Positions 18,481 to 29,751 of a stretch of DNA of 64,000 nt are shown here, piece after piece. The stretch comes from Nissolia schottii (taxonomy: Eukaryota > Streptophyta > Magnoliopsida > Fabales > Fabaceae). Each line of letters starts with the position of its first letter. The stretch's first letter is position 1. The DNA lies in NCBI GenBank assembly GCA_003254905.1, contig QANU01109454.1:334309-398308 (forward strand). The letters are read 5' to 3'. The notes beneath the pieces are model-generated. The model saw only the letters and a list, made by a program, of their open reading frames with translations, ran no database searches and was not told the DNA's origin. Both the position numbers and the translations under genes were made by a program.

Positions 18481-18716
18481 TTTCTTTTTTATACAGATTG
18501 TGGATTAGCAAAGGCAGAAGAACATAGGGATTATGCAGGGCCAGCTGGTCGTTGTGAAGTGAAAGTGCCGTTGACTAACCTTGCGAATCACTGACTTGCT
18601 ATATATATTGTGATGAGACGTATTCAAATGACTATGGTCGTGCAAGTGCTTATTGCTATTCTAGGTTCATTTGCCTTTGTCGTTACCCCAGTCCAGAGTG
18701 CATCGATCATCGTTAG
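18329..18716 (+). pseudogene. defensin-like gene broken by one frameshift
   Basis: Exon 1 (18329-18389) encodes a signal peptide beginning MKNQTLSIIF. Exon 2 runs 18497-18716. The frame is normal to about 18576, then one base is missing compared with the three intact copies (between 18576 and 18577), giving a premature stop at 18591-18593. Beyond this point the shifted frame still has the expected cysteine pattern (CxxxC, CxC) and a normal family stop at 18714-18716, so the lesion is recent or the only one. By upstream sequence and signal peptide it is closest to the copy at 29284-29656. A sequencing or assembly error cannot be excluded, because the rest is intact. Confidence 0.85.
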
Positions 18717-18749
18717 TTTTCTTATGCCTTTCTACTTAATTATTAGCTT

Positions 18750-18792
<43 letters not shown>

Positions 18793-19396
18793 ATAAGGTT
18801 TAATCTGCAAGCATGAACGAGGAATATGTATTGATGCAAGAAATGTGTTTATCTGCTATTTTTCTTCCTTCAAACATTCTTTTTTCCAGATTTTGCTCAT
18901 GGCTAAACTCGGTAATTACTTGTATGATAAATGAATTTAATTTTCACAATATGCGAGATTGGGAGAGTAATTGAGGACTACGGTTTTGTGGATAATGCTT
19001 GGTCACATTAATAATTTTAATATAATTAGTCATTAATTCTTCTTAATATTAATGCGGCTGGTGCCAATTTTCCTTGATTGTAAAGAGTTGGCTCAATGAA
19101 ATTAAAGAAAAAATGTTTGAATCTAAGAAATGAAGGAGAGTAGGATCCGCACTCAGCTGAGAAGCAAGGAGATTTAGTTTTTTATTAACTAAGTTCAGTT
19201 CTTAATTAGGATTTATAAGCATATATACACTTGTATTTCATTTACTTGCTTCTATTCCTGATGTATATACTGTTCTATACACAAACTTCCGTAATCAATC
19301 AATAATACGATAGTTTATTCATCAAATTAAATTTTTTTCTCCACACTATTTCATTTGTAGCTTGGTAACATTAAAAAAAAAAGGGCATTAAGGAAG
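18717..19396. other. spacer between convergent defensin-like copies
   Basis: AT-rich, with a (TA)n run at 18752-18786 just after the pseudogene stop. No coding signal. Confidence 0.6.
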
Positions 19397-19808
19397 CTAG
19401 CGATGAATATTGCCGCACTCTGGACCCGGGTAACGACAAAGGCAAATAAACTCAGAATAACAATAAGCACCTGCTTGTCCATATTCATTTGAATACTTCT
19501 CCACACAAAATGCATAGCAAGTTAGTGACCTGCATGGTTCAGCCAACTGTACTTTCACGTCACAATGACCAATTGCTAGCCCTGCCTTTACTAATCCACA
19601 ATCTGCACCGATAAAACATAATTAATTAATACAAATGTAATCAACCAGAATTAATTATTTCTTGAACACGTTACAAAAGATGAAAATTAATTATAGTAGT
19701 CATTATACATACATACATATACACACACACACACACAAACACACCTGCGCCAAAGGAGAGAACAAGCAAAATTACAACGAGAAATCCGGACATAGTTTGA
19801 GCATGCAT
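19397..19808 (-). CDS. defensin-like secreted cysteine-rich peptide, copy 2
   Basis: Two exons: 19808-19745 (signal peptide, MHAQTMSGFL...) and 19602-19397, 89 aa in total. The mature part has nine cysteines. Eight follow the plant defensin cysteine-stabilised alpha-beta pattern (C...C...CYAFC...C...ICLC...C, with CxxxC and CxC), plus one extra Cys just after the signal peptide (DCGL). Such peptides are secreted and act as antimicrobial or signalling molecules; no specific target can be read from the sequence. The intron position (directly after the signal peptide, phase 1) is shared by all four copies. It is closest to the copy at 27397-27766. Confidence 0.88.
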
Positions 19809-21261
19809 CTTTTTCGTCTGACAAGCATAACAACCCAGAATTTAGAATTAGATGTAGGAGGATGCGATAACCGATTGAAACACACATGTATTTATAAACA
19901 AAGTATAACAACACTATAGAGGCTAAGGATGAAAATGTTTTAATTTTAATTAGAAGTTTTGCTTACTATGCCACCCATTCATAGTATCATCATGACATTA
20001 AAATTGCTTGATTCTTAATTATATTCAAACAATAATTACATTCAAACATTCTATATCTAATAACTAGCATATAGTCAAATGACATTAATGAAATAATTAA
20101 ACTCTTTTACACTAATCTTTGACCATTAAAATATAAAGACGTTGCTCATTTTCACAAGTTCAGATGAAAATTTACAAATTTCACATTTTTGTTAGGACAA
20201 TAAAATTACTCTTTAATTTTGTGAATCAACCGATAAATATGAATAATTTTATAATTTTAATTTTATTTTCATTAATATTACTTTAACCTTATCTCTCACT
20301 TATTAATTTCACTCATGATATTATTACATGCCCGTTAATGTTCTCTCCCACTTTATTTCTCCCTCTCTCTCTCCTAAGAGAAATTCTTGCTTACACCGTG
20401 AGCAACACGTCAAACCATGCTCATTCCATTAGAATTCTGCCATGCAAGAGGGGTCCCACCCATTAAACCATCAAAGTTAACCATGGTTAACTTACATTAT
20501 TAACAATAATTAATTTCTTTTTTATGCTAATTAACTACACCCTCATTTGGGGGATTAAATAAAAAAATTCTAAATATTTACATGAAAATTAGTTATATTT
20601 ATACACATTGAGTAAAAAATTTATTAAAAAATAATTATATTATTTTATCTATAATTATTATAATGAAATTATATTTTTATATTAAACTTGTTTATAAAAT
20701 CCATATTTAACCTATAAAAGTTTACAAAATTATGTTGAATTTTATGAAATTAAATTATCTTTTACATAAATCAGAGTAAAAATATACTAATTTTTATATA
20801 AAATTGCATAAAATATAATAAAAATAAAAAATGCATATGAATATACTATTGACATATGATTATTTTGAGTGCAATACGTTATGAAAGAATGATTTTTAAT
20901 TTTTTTTTAAATTTACACTATTGTAAGTATTGAAAAAAAATTCTGAACTCCATTGTTTTTACATTGGTTAAGGAAAAAATATTTTCGAAATTTACGTTTG
21001 TAAAAATTTACTAACATCTAAACGTATTTTTCAAACCATATTTTAATGTAAATAACTATATATTGTCAATATAAGCATGCCCTTTACTTTTTAATGATAC
21101 TTCAATAAATTTTTAATTAATATGAGTTTATTTGTTATGCACTACCAGTATAAAATTAAAACCATGGCCCCTTCTTACTTAGATCTGGCAAGGCAATGTT
21201 CGTCGCGATAGAGATCCAATCAACAACACCATCGCGGACAAAGAAAGGGATGCCGACGTGA
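19809..21261. repeat. duplicated upstream segment of the defensin cluster, copy A
   Basis: Much of this stretch aligns by eye with 27767-29085: the block after the TATA box, the 'gtgcaatacgttatgaaagaatga' region near 20870, and the block around 21175-21260. It is the left half of a segmental duplication split by the copia remnant that follows. It continues at 22677-22800. Confidence 0.75.
19889..19896 (-). promoter_or_regulatory. TATA box of defensin-like copy 2
   Basis: TATAAATA on the minus strand, about 80 bp upstream of the start codon, in a context (TATAAATACATG) also found upstream of the copy at 29284-29656. Confidence 0.6.
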
Positions 21262-22676
21262 GGGATGCATTTCTCAGTGGTGATTTTTTGAAGAGGTTTA
21301 TATATTGAACCTTCCATTTGGTTATTCAATTGATCAGCATGGGGAGAAACTTGTATGTAAGTTAGAAAAATCAATTTATTGTCTCAAACAAGCCTCTAGA
21401 TAATGGTTTAATAAATTCACCATTGTTTTACTGTTTGTTCGTTTCACACAGTCAAGGAATGACTATTCTCTCTTTACTAGAGGTTCAACAGATTCCTTGG
21501 TCACCATCCTTGTCTATGTAGATGAAATTATCCTAGCTAGCTCATCTCCAACAATTTTGAATAAGATAAAGGTTGTTCTGCAATCTCATTTTAAGCCCAA
21601 AGACCTTGGCAATTTAAAATGCTTTATTGGTTTGGAAATTGCTAGGAATTCCAAGGGCATTTATCTTAATAAGAGAAAATATACATTATCTTCGTTAGAA
21701 GATACATGCTACCTGAATTGTAAATCTGCTAATCTCCCCATGGATCCCAATCTCAAAATGAGTTTGGATGATGGTGATCCTCTTGATGATGTCACTTCCT
21801 ATGGAAGGCTCATAGAGAGAGTGTCATATTTACAAATATCAAGGCCTGATATTACTTAGTTAATTTGTACACAGGCACGATCCTTTCATCTCACAATAGC
21901 TCATCATCTATTGAGGTTTCTTAAAGCATCTTTGGGCAAGGGACTATTCTTCCCAGCATCCACTACACTGACTCTATCAGCCTTCACTAATGCAAACTAA
22001 GGCAACTGTGTTGATACCAGGAGATTAACCTTTGGCTTTTGTATATGTTCCTCGGAGACTCCTTGTTGTCTTGGAAATCTAATAAGCAAACCATTATTGC
22101 TCGTTCTTCCACTAAGGCAAAGTATAGAGCAATGGCTAATACTGCCAATAAAGTTCTTTGGCTAGTTCAATTCTTCAAAGATTTTGACATTTCCATTAAT
22201 GTTGCGGTTAAATTCTTATGCGACAACCAATCGACTATGTGCCTAGCATCAAATCCTTACCTACACAAGAAAACCAAACACATAGACATCGACTGTCACT
22301 TTGTAAGGGATCATGTCCAATCCGATCTCTTGAAATTCTAATACATGTTAAATCTGAAGATCAATTGGCGGAATTACTCACCAAGGCTCTTCCTCAACCC
22401 CAGTTTCAATGATTAACTTCCAAGTTGGGTCTAGTTGACATTTTTGCTCCAACTTGAGGGGGAGTATAAGGACCAAAGGGATTGAATTGTAATTTTATCT
22501 ATTGCGGTTAGAAGTTCTGTTATAGTTAGGAATTAGTTATGTCAAGTCAACATGTTTGTTAGTGAATTGGTTTACTAGTTAGCTTAGCAACTCCAATTTT
22601 AGCTGATGTATATGTACCCAATCAATAAATTCAAAGAAGCTCAATTTTCATTTTCACCACAAACACTTTCTGATAA
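21262..22676 (+). mobile_element. 5'-truncated, decayed Ty1/copia retrotransposon
   Basis: It begins inside the reverse transcriptase domain (DAFLSGDFLKR, position about 21263), then shows CLKQASR, a variant catalytic-site motif YVDEI near 21517, and GLEIARNS. It goes on into RNase H (LLSWKSNKQTIIARSSTKA, DNQS, KTKHID; 22039-22341). Stop codons and frameshifts interrupt it. A polypurine tract (GAGGGGGAG, about 22456) leads into an LTR-like stretch ending near 22676. The gag, protease, integrase and 5' LTR are missing. Both flanks match the uninterrupted duplicate at 29085-29110, so the insertion boundaries are well defined. Confidence 0.88.
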
Positions 22677-23850
22677 GGGGTTTGAAAAAGGCAGATTAAA
22701 GTTCCAATTAACTAATAGAAAATAAATGACATATCAAACACATTTATTGCAAACAGTATAAAAGGACTATTTACATTAATTACATCTTATAGTTTATATT
22801 TTATGGTAGCATTTTAAATATACTGCGAAAATTGCAGCACATTCAATGTGCGCCATATACCCATCTTGTGCACCACTGATTATATTTTGATATCAATCCA
22901 ATGGTCATAGATTACAGCAATAATTTAAGGTGTAAATGCGTAAAATTAGAGTATATATGGTCTAACGAATAACACATTGTATTGACTGGGCTCACTAGCG
23001 CCACCAACACTGTTCTCTTCATGCTATTAGCTTTAAATCATTTTAGTTCCTGTTGTGATGCTGAATTGATGAGATAGTGCAGTTTCTGATTTTTTTATGT
23101 ATTTCTTATTGACATTTGCTTTGATTAATTGATTATGAATTCGTTGAATTTTAATTATGATAATCCAATTTAAAGAGTGATTTAAACCAAAAAATTACAA
23201 GAAGTGATTTAAAGTATAATTGATAGATTAGGGAGTTCATAAGCTTGATTTGAGATTTGTGAGCTTCATGGTGGTGGGAACTATATGAGGCGGACTGAAA
23301 AGGGTGAATGGTCCCGACTCTCCGATGAAGTCCCATGGGGATGACCAAGCCTTTCTCTGCTTGGAGAGCTTATTTTACAGCAAGGATGCTCTAGTGATAA
23401 TGATTTATTTTGGGTTTTTTCTGGTCTGCTAGGGTTTGTGGGTGTTTTTGGGAAGAAGAAGGAGAGGAGAGGTAGGGAGGGTTCTTGCCTCAGTGTCAAG
23501 TCTAGTTCCCATTAGAATTATGAAGTTGACTCTATTTTATGGTGAAGAAAGGGAGGAAAAATGAGTCCCTCATGTCCATATCTCCTCTCTTCCTTCTTCC
23601 CTCTTCCCTCTTCCCTACTCTCTTCTCTAAACTAAAAAAAGGAGCAAAGTCTCCTTTTTCTCTGCCTCCCATCAAAACACATTTTTGGTGTATATGGGGT
23701 TTTCTTGACTTGGTGACCAAGTTCTCCCAATTAGGGAAACAAGACAACTATTGCTAGGGAAAAGATTGTGGCTAGGTGTAAGGAGAGCATCCTTGCTGTT
23801 AGAGTAGCATCCTAAAAAGAGGCCCTTGACCAATGGGCCTTCGTTGGGTT
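22677..23850. other. rest of duplicated segment A, then unassigned sequence
   Basis: 22677-22800 matches 29100-29250. After about 22800 the similarity to the second duplicate stops, at a place where the other copy has its fourth defensin gene. The remaining sequence (CT-rich 23570-23650 and others) has no supported gene; small open frames here lack family features. Confidence 0.5.
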
Positions 23851-25020
23851 TCTTAGTTGGTCTAAGAAATAGCAGTCAGTCCTCAAATTAATCCTCCAGT
23901 TTATGCCCTTAAATAGTTCCCCTAAACCTTCCTCATAGGTAAGAGGCATGGATTAAAGGGAATACAAGGCAAGAAGAATAGAAGGAAAAGTGAAGTTTCT
24001 AGCCACTCAACGCCTCCTCAGGGCCGTTGAGCGACCTCTGTTCTGGTGAAGAAAACTTAATGATGAAGAAAATTCAAGGTGAAGAAACCTAAACTGCCTA
24101 ATCCGCTCAGCGACCTCTGTAATTCGCTCAGCAGTCTGTGTTAGATTTTCTCTATAAAAGGAAAGTGGTTGCCTTCAGAGAAGGGACCCTGAATTGAAGA
24201 CAAAAAAGGAGAGCCAAGGAGTCGTCCAAGGAGCACACCTAGGTCGCGCTCACCGTGGTGTGGAAACGCTGTCACGAAGAGCTAGCGTTAATCATTTTGC
24301 GCCTTTGATTTCTTTTTGTAAGATGGAAAGCTTCCATGGCTATGGATAGCTAATCCTCTTATTGTTAGGAATTGATGAGTAATACGATTCGAATGTATCT
24401 ATCTTAACTCTTTTACATATGAAGCTATTAAATTCCATGATTTGATCTTGAACTTAATGCTTGTTTTAGCTTGATCAACTATAACTTGATTTAAGATTTA
24501 ATTTTGTGTGCGAGAGCAACATCATTGAGTTGGATCTAGATCGATTCATCTGATACTTCCTAACTGCTTGAGAGAGAGTTCGAAATATCGGTCGTTTTAA
24601 CATCCGAAGTTACTACGATTTGTGTTATTAACTGTGCGCGAAAGCGACAGTTAATATCGGGAATCGCATGATCTTCTCATGCTCGAGAGAGATGAGTAAG
24701 ATAAGAACTAGTGGTGAGAAAATCAAGAGTTTAATAGTTCATATGCATTAAGTTAATGGTTCTATGAAAATCGTAGTACGAGTTAATTCCCAGCAAGCTT
24801 TCTTATCTGATTTTCATCCAGTTTCATTTTATCGTTTGTTTTAATTTAATTGCTTTCAAAAATCAATTCACAAACCAACCAACCATCTTATTTATTTAAC
24901 GACACTTAAGAGCGACATTATATTCACAACTCCTTGTGGATACGACTATACCCATACAATACTGAGATTGAATCCCTCCAGGATTTGAAAGTGGTAAGGT
25001 AGGTGAAGTAAAATAAACTC
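23850..25020. mobile_element. possible LTR-retrotransposon remnant (LTR-like)
   Basis: The composition differs from the surroundings. There is a TATA-like start (TCTATAAAAGG, about 24150), and the 3' part has the phrase 'actccttgtggatacgac' often seen at the ends of plant Ty3/gypsy (Athila-like) LTRs. No coding domain is found. Boundaries and superfamily are uncertain. Confidence 0.4.
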
Positions 25021-25146
25021 TCAACACTTACCAAAAAAATGTCATTGACTATTTCCTAACAAAAAACTTTTCAAGGGTAACGCAAAATTGTAATTTTTCA
25101 GGGATTAAAAACATAATCCTGAATTCTATATATTTGGAATGACAAT

Positions 25147-27136
25147 CAGAAATACTCTGTGTACACCCAAAATGCATACACCATTCAATTATACGCAATT
25201 AATGATCATTATACGTACAACGTACAATTTTTAAAATTATACACAATGCGCCCAATCCCGAACTCGTTCGTCTCATCGTCATTGTTTTCACTCACCGTCT
25301 TCATCCTTATCCTTACATCCTCGTTCTGTTATGTTCATCATCTTGTCATTCTCTCATCATCTCATCCTCTCATCATCATCATCCTTCTCATCATCCTCAT
25401 CTTCATCCTCTTATCATGTCAAATTTGATTAAAATAGAATTAAGATGATAAAAAGTTGGTTTTCTTTTTAAAATGGATGAGATCTATCTTTAACAATGGT
25501 GGTAAGGGTGTATGTTGCAGAATATGATATCTGGAGTGCACAAAGTAACATTGCAGAATATCAAATTTTAGTGCACAAACATTATATGATGATGTGCACA
25601 AACATTATATGACCTTATGATCAAACATTACGCACTCGTGTACAACACTGTGATTTTATTCAAACATAAATAAGTTCACAATCTTTATACATTTTTAGTG
25701 GACAAACTTTATAAAAATTAGTCCACATACATGTCTACACACACTTTTATACATTCTAATGCATAAACTTTACATATATGCATATATACTTAATGTACAG
25801 TTAAGTATTTTTGCAGAATATGATATCAGATTTTAGTGCACAAACATTACGCACTTGTGTAATTACGCACTTGTGTACAACAATGTGATTTTACTCAAAC
25901 ATAAATAAGTTCACAATCTTTATACATTTTTAGTGGACAAACTTTATAAAAATTAGTTCACATACATGTGTACACACACTTACATTCTAATGCATAAACT
26001 TTACATATATGCATATTACTTAATGTATAGTTAAGTATTTTTGCAGAATATGACATCAGATTTTAGTGCACAAACATTATATGACGATGTGCACAAACAT
26101 TATATGACCTTATGCACAAACATTACGCACTTGTGTACAATATTGTGATTTTACTCAAACATAAATAATTTCACAATCTTTATACATTTTTAGTGGATAA
26201 ACTTTATAAAAATTAGTTCACATACATGTGTACACACACTTTTATACATTCTAATGCATAAATTTTACATATATGCATATTACTTAATGTATAGTTAAGT
26301 ATTTTTGCAGAATATGATATCTGATTTTAGTGCACAAACATTATATGACCTTATGCACAAACATTACACACTTGTGTATAACAATGTCATTTTACTCAAA
26401 CGTAAATAAGTTCACAATCTTTATACATTTTTAGTGGACAAACTTTATAAAAATTAGTTCACATACATGTGTACACACACTTTTATACATTCTAATGCAT
26501 AAACTTTACATACATGCATATTAATTAATGTATAGTTAAGTATTTTTGCAGATTATGCTATTAGATTTTAATGCACAAACATTATATGATCATATGCACA
26601 AACATTACGCACTTGTGTATAACACTGTGATTTTATTCAAACATAAATAAGTTCACAATCTTTACACCTAGAGCTATATTGGTGAACATGAATCAAAGGA
26701 CATGAAATCTCGTGAATTAATTAAGACTGATGTGAATGCAGTGAACAAAAGGAGATTGGTTCTCAAGTTGCCAATTCGTGATTCATCTAAACCCATGCAT
26801 GAATTTGTGATTGTGTTTGCTACGTATTTGTGCAGTGAGCACAGTGAATTTGCAGAAGAGAGAAGAGAGTGAAGAGCGATTGAAGAGAGTTGATGAGAGT
26901 GAAGAGAGTGAAGAGAGATCAAAGAGAGGGACGAGAGTTTTCTGTGTTCAATCCTTATTTCTGAGGCAAGAAAGAAGAAGTTTGAAGGATACGCATGTGT
27001 GAGACGCGTAACGTGCAAATAAGCGAGAGTGGGAGAGAGAGGTTAGCGAGCGGTTATTTAAGGAGCCCACCATACCATATATTAATACGGGTGTATGTAT
27101 GGTGTATGGGTTTGTGGTGTACATGTAGCAGAACTG
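25147..27136. mobile_element. 2-kb non-autonomous Mutator-like element with internal tandem array
   Basis: The termini are related inverted repeats: left CAGAAATACTCTGTGTACACC, right (reverse complement) CAGTTCTGCTACATGTACACC. Flanking target duplication AATGACAAT is at 25138-25146 and 27137-27145 (one more G matches on the left side of each). The inside holds a CT-rich part (25300-25430), a tandem array (25515-26665), and a GA-rich part (26850-26940), with no transposase. Its ends and inner phrases (CACAAACATTAC, ACAAACTTTAT) match the short elements at 17031-17258 and 39583-39809 in reverse orientation. Confidence 0.85.
25515..26665. repeat. tandem array, about 4.5 units of 230-264 bp
   Basis: Units begin at TTGCAG at 25551, 25811, 26041, 26305 and 26546 (periods 260, 230, 264, 241, then a partial unit); a short extra start lies at 25515. 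Units differ by small indels such as gain or loss of the 'acattatatgac' block. The array is wholly inside the Mutator-like element. Confidence 0.92.
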
Positions 27137-27396
27137 AATGACAATTACAAGTAAATGTAATTGAAATAGAGAAAAGATAATAAGATGAGAGAGAGAAATC
27201 CTAAAGAGAAAAAGGAGAGTTGACATCATATTTTTTATACTTCCTATTATAATATCTTAATCTCTATTTATAATAAGTTACACACCACCAATTAGACTAA
27301 TTGGATTATTGAGTCTATAACAACTTAGACTCGTTACATAAAAGTGAGCATATTTTATGCTAATAATTAAGGAGAATTAAAGACGTGCTAAGAAAG

Positions 27397-27766
27397 CTAG
27401 TGATGGTTGACGCACTCTTGGCTCGAGTAACCACAAAGGCAAATATACTCGGAGAAACAAGAACCATCTGCACGTCCATATTCATTTGAATACCTCTGAC
27501 CACAAAATGCATAGCAAGTTATTGTCATGCAAGGTTCTGCCAAAAGTACTTTCACTTCACAATGACCAATTCCTGGCCCTGTATCCGTATATTTTGCTTT
27601 TACTAATCCACAATCTGAGGCAATAATACCGAATTAATACATGTAACTTTATTTCTTGAACACGTTACAAAGATGAAAATTAATTATACTAGTAGTTATA
27701 CATACCGGAGCCAAAGGAGAGAATAAGCAAAACAACGAGAAATCCGAACATAGTTTGAGTATGCAT
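27397..27766 (-). CDS. defensin-like secreted cysteine-rich peptide, copy 3
   Basis: Exons 27766-27706 (signal peptide, MHTQTMFGFLV...) and 27614-27397, 92 aa. The mature part starts DCGLVKAKYTD and has the same nine-cysteine pattern (TCYAFC and ICLC visible). It is a close paralogue of copy 2 (19397-19808), and the stop codons lie exactly 8,000 bp apart. The upstream TATA region is degenerate compared with copies 2 and 4. The role is likely antimicrobial or signalling in the extracellular space, inferred from fold only. Confidence 0.88.
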
Positions 27767-29283
27767 CTTTTGTGGTCTGACAAATATAACAACCTAGAAT
27801 TAGATGTATGAGGATGCGAAAACTGGTCGAAACACACATGTATTTTACAAACAAATTATAACACCACTAAAGAGGCTAAGGATGAAAAGATTTTAATTTT
27901 AGGTAAAAGATTTATTTTTTATGCCACCCAATCATAAAGTTATTATGACATTAAAATTGCTTGATTCTTGTAATAATTATATTCAAACATACTATAGCTA
28001 ATAACCAGCAACGTCAATGAAATAGTTAAACTATTTTACACCAATCTTTGACCATTAAAATGTAGAAGGGTTTGTTAACCTCCACACATGAAAATGTAGG
28101 AGGGCTACGGCCCTTTTTTTTGTGTGTGTGTTAATGTAAGTGGAGTGGGTTAGTGATGGTGGGTTTTTTTTATGATCCTTGTTAGTTCCCCTTGTCTATT
28201 CCAATTTCTAGTTAATTTATACAAGTTGGGAAATCGAACTAATTAATGGGCTAAATCAGTATTAATGGACAAAATAATTTGATTGATAGAATAATTAAGA
28301 AAAGAAATGATTTGATTAAAAAAAGATTTGATTTACACTTAATTAAAAAGATTTAAAACAAACGTTTTGATGTACAGTTAAATAATTAAAAAAGAGCTAA
28401 CGCTAATTAAAAAGATGTTGCTTGATTTTTCTTTCTTTTCTCTATTTCTTTTAGTTCAATCAAAATTAAATGCTGACAGTTTAAATGAAAATGTGGAGCT
28501 CGTTAACCTCTACAAAAAGTTGTGGAGGTTAACATTTCTCCAATGTATAAAATATCTACAATGGATCATTGTTAACCATAAATATTTTTATTCCAGTCCA
28601 AAACAAAATACTTTTATTCAATCAGTTATAAGATAAAAGTTAATTTGATTTCAAGTTTTTTATTTTAATTTTGTGCAAATAAATGTGTAGCCATGTGATT
28701 ACTTTAAGGGCAATACGTTATGAAAGAATGATTTAAAATTTTTGAGAATTTATACTAATGTAGGTTTCGAAAATAATTTTATTTTGAACACATTTGTTAA
28801 TTTTCACATTGGTTAAGAAAGAAAAAAAATTCCGAAATTTATGTGTGTAAACATTCACTAACATCCAAACGCATTTTTCAAATTATATTTCACTGAAAAT
28901 AATTATATATTCTCAACATAAACCCGGCATTCAATTTTTAATTAATCCATGAGTTTAATTGTTATGCGTAAAGTTAAGAATTGTGGCCACTTTTGACTTA
29001 GATCCGGCAAGGCGATGTTTCGTCACCAAAGGGATCCAAACAACAACGCCATCGATCTACTAGAGTGCGACAGAGAAAGAGATGCAGAGGTGGGGCCTTG
29101 AAAAATGAAAAGGGTAGAGAAAGTTCCGATTAACTCAGAAAATAAACGAGACATCAAACATATATTTTTGTCAAACATTATAAAAGGACTATATATATAT
29201 ATACATCAATACGTATTCTTCCATCAGCTTGCAATTTTACATCTTATTAGTTAATATTTTATGCTAATTAACTAAGGAGAAAG
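27767..29283. repeat. duplicated segment of the defensin cluster, copy B
   Basis: Uninterrupted counterpart of 19809-21261 plus 22677-22800. It lacks the copia insertion and so shows the empty site near 29085-29100. No gene of its own is seen; the plus-strand open frame at 28415 has no recognisable feature. Confidence 0.75.
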
Positions 29284-29656
29284 CTAGTGATGGTTGATGC
29301 AACCTGGGCTTGGGTAACGACAAAGGCAAATATACTCAGAATAACAATAAGCATCTGCACGTCCATATTTATTTGAATACTTGTCAACACAAAACTTATA
29401 GCAACTGTATGATTTGCATGGTTCAATCAAATTTACTTTCGCCTCACAGTGACCCATTCCTGACCCTGCATAATCCGTATATTCTGCCTTCATTAATTCA
29501 CATTCTGCACCAATAAAGCACTAATTAATATACATGTAACTTCATTTCTTGAACACATTACAAGGATGAACATTAATTGCACTAATTATGCATACCGGAG
29601 CCAAAGCAAAGAACAAGCAAAACAATGAGAAATATAGACACAGTTTGATTCTTCAT
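29284..29656 (-). CDS. defensin-like secreted cysteine-rich peptide, copy 4
   Basis: Exons 29656-29596 (signal peptide, MKNQTVSIFLIV...) and 29504-29284, 93 aa. The mature part begins ECELMKAEYTDYAGSG, with later SCYKFC and ICLC giving the defensin-type CxxxC and CxC pairs, again with one extra N-terminal Cys. By signal peptide and promoter it groups with the broken copy at 18329-18716 rather than with copies 2 and 3. Confidence 0.88.
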
Positions 29657-29743
29657 CTTTTCTGGTTTGACAAGTATATAATTGCCTAGAATTAGATGTA
29701 CGAGGATGTGAGTTTGATTAACTGGTTGAAGTAGCTAGGCATG

Positions 29744-29751
29744 TATTTATA
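29744..29751 (-). promoter_or_regulatory. TATA box of defensin-like copy 4
   Basis: TATAAATA on the minus strand, about 88-95 bp upstream of the start codon, in the same TATAAATACATG context as copy 2. Confidence 0.6.

Noticed and set aside
23532-23757. Overlapping open frames on both strands, 71-72 aa
   Set aside because: They come from a CT-rich low-complexity stretch; no start context, domain or splice partner.
25159-25428. 89-aa hydrophobic plus-strand frame
   Set aside because: It lies in the TCA/TCC-rich part of the Mutator-like element; the hydrophobicity comes from low-complexity codons.
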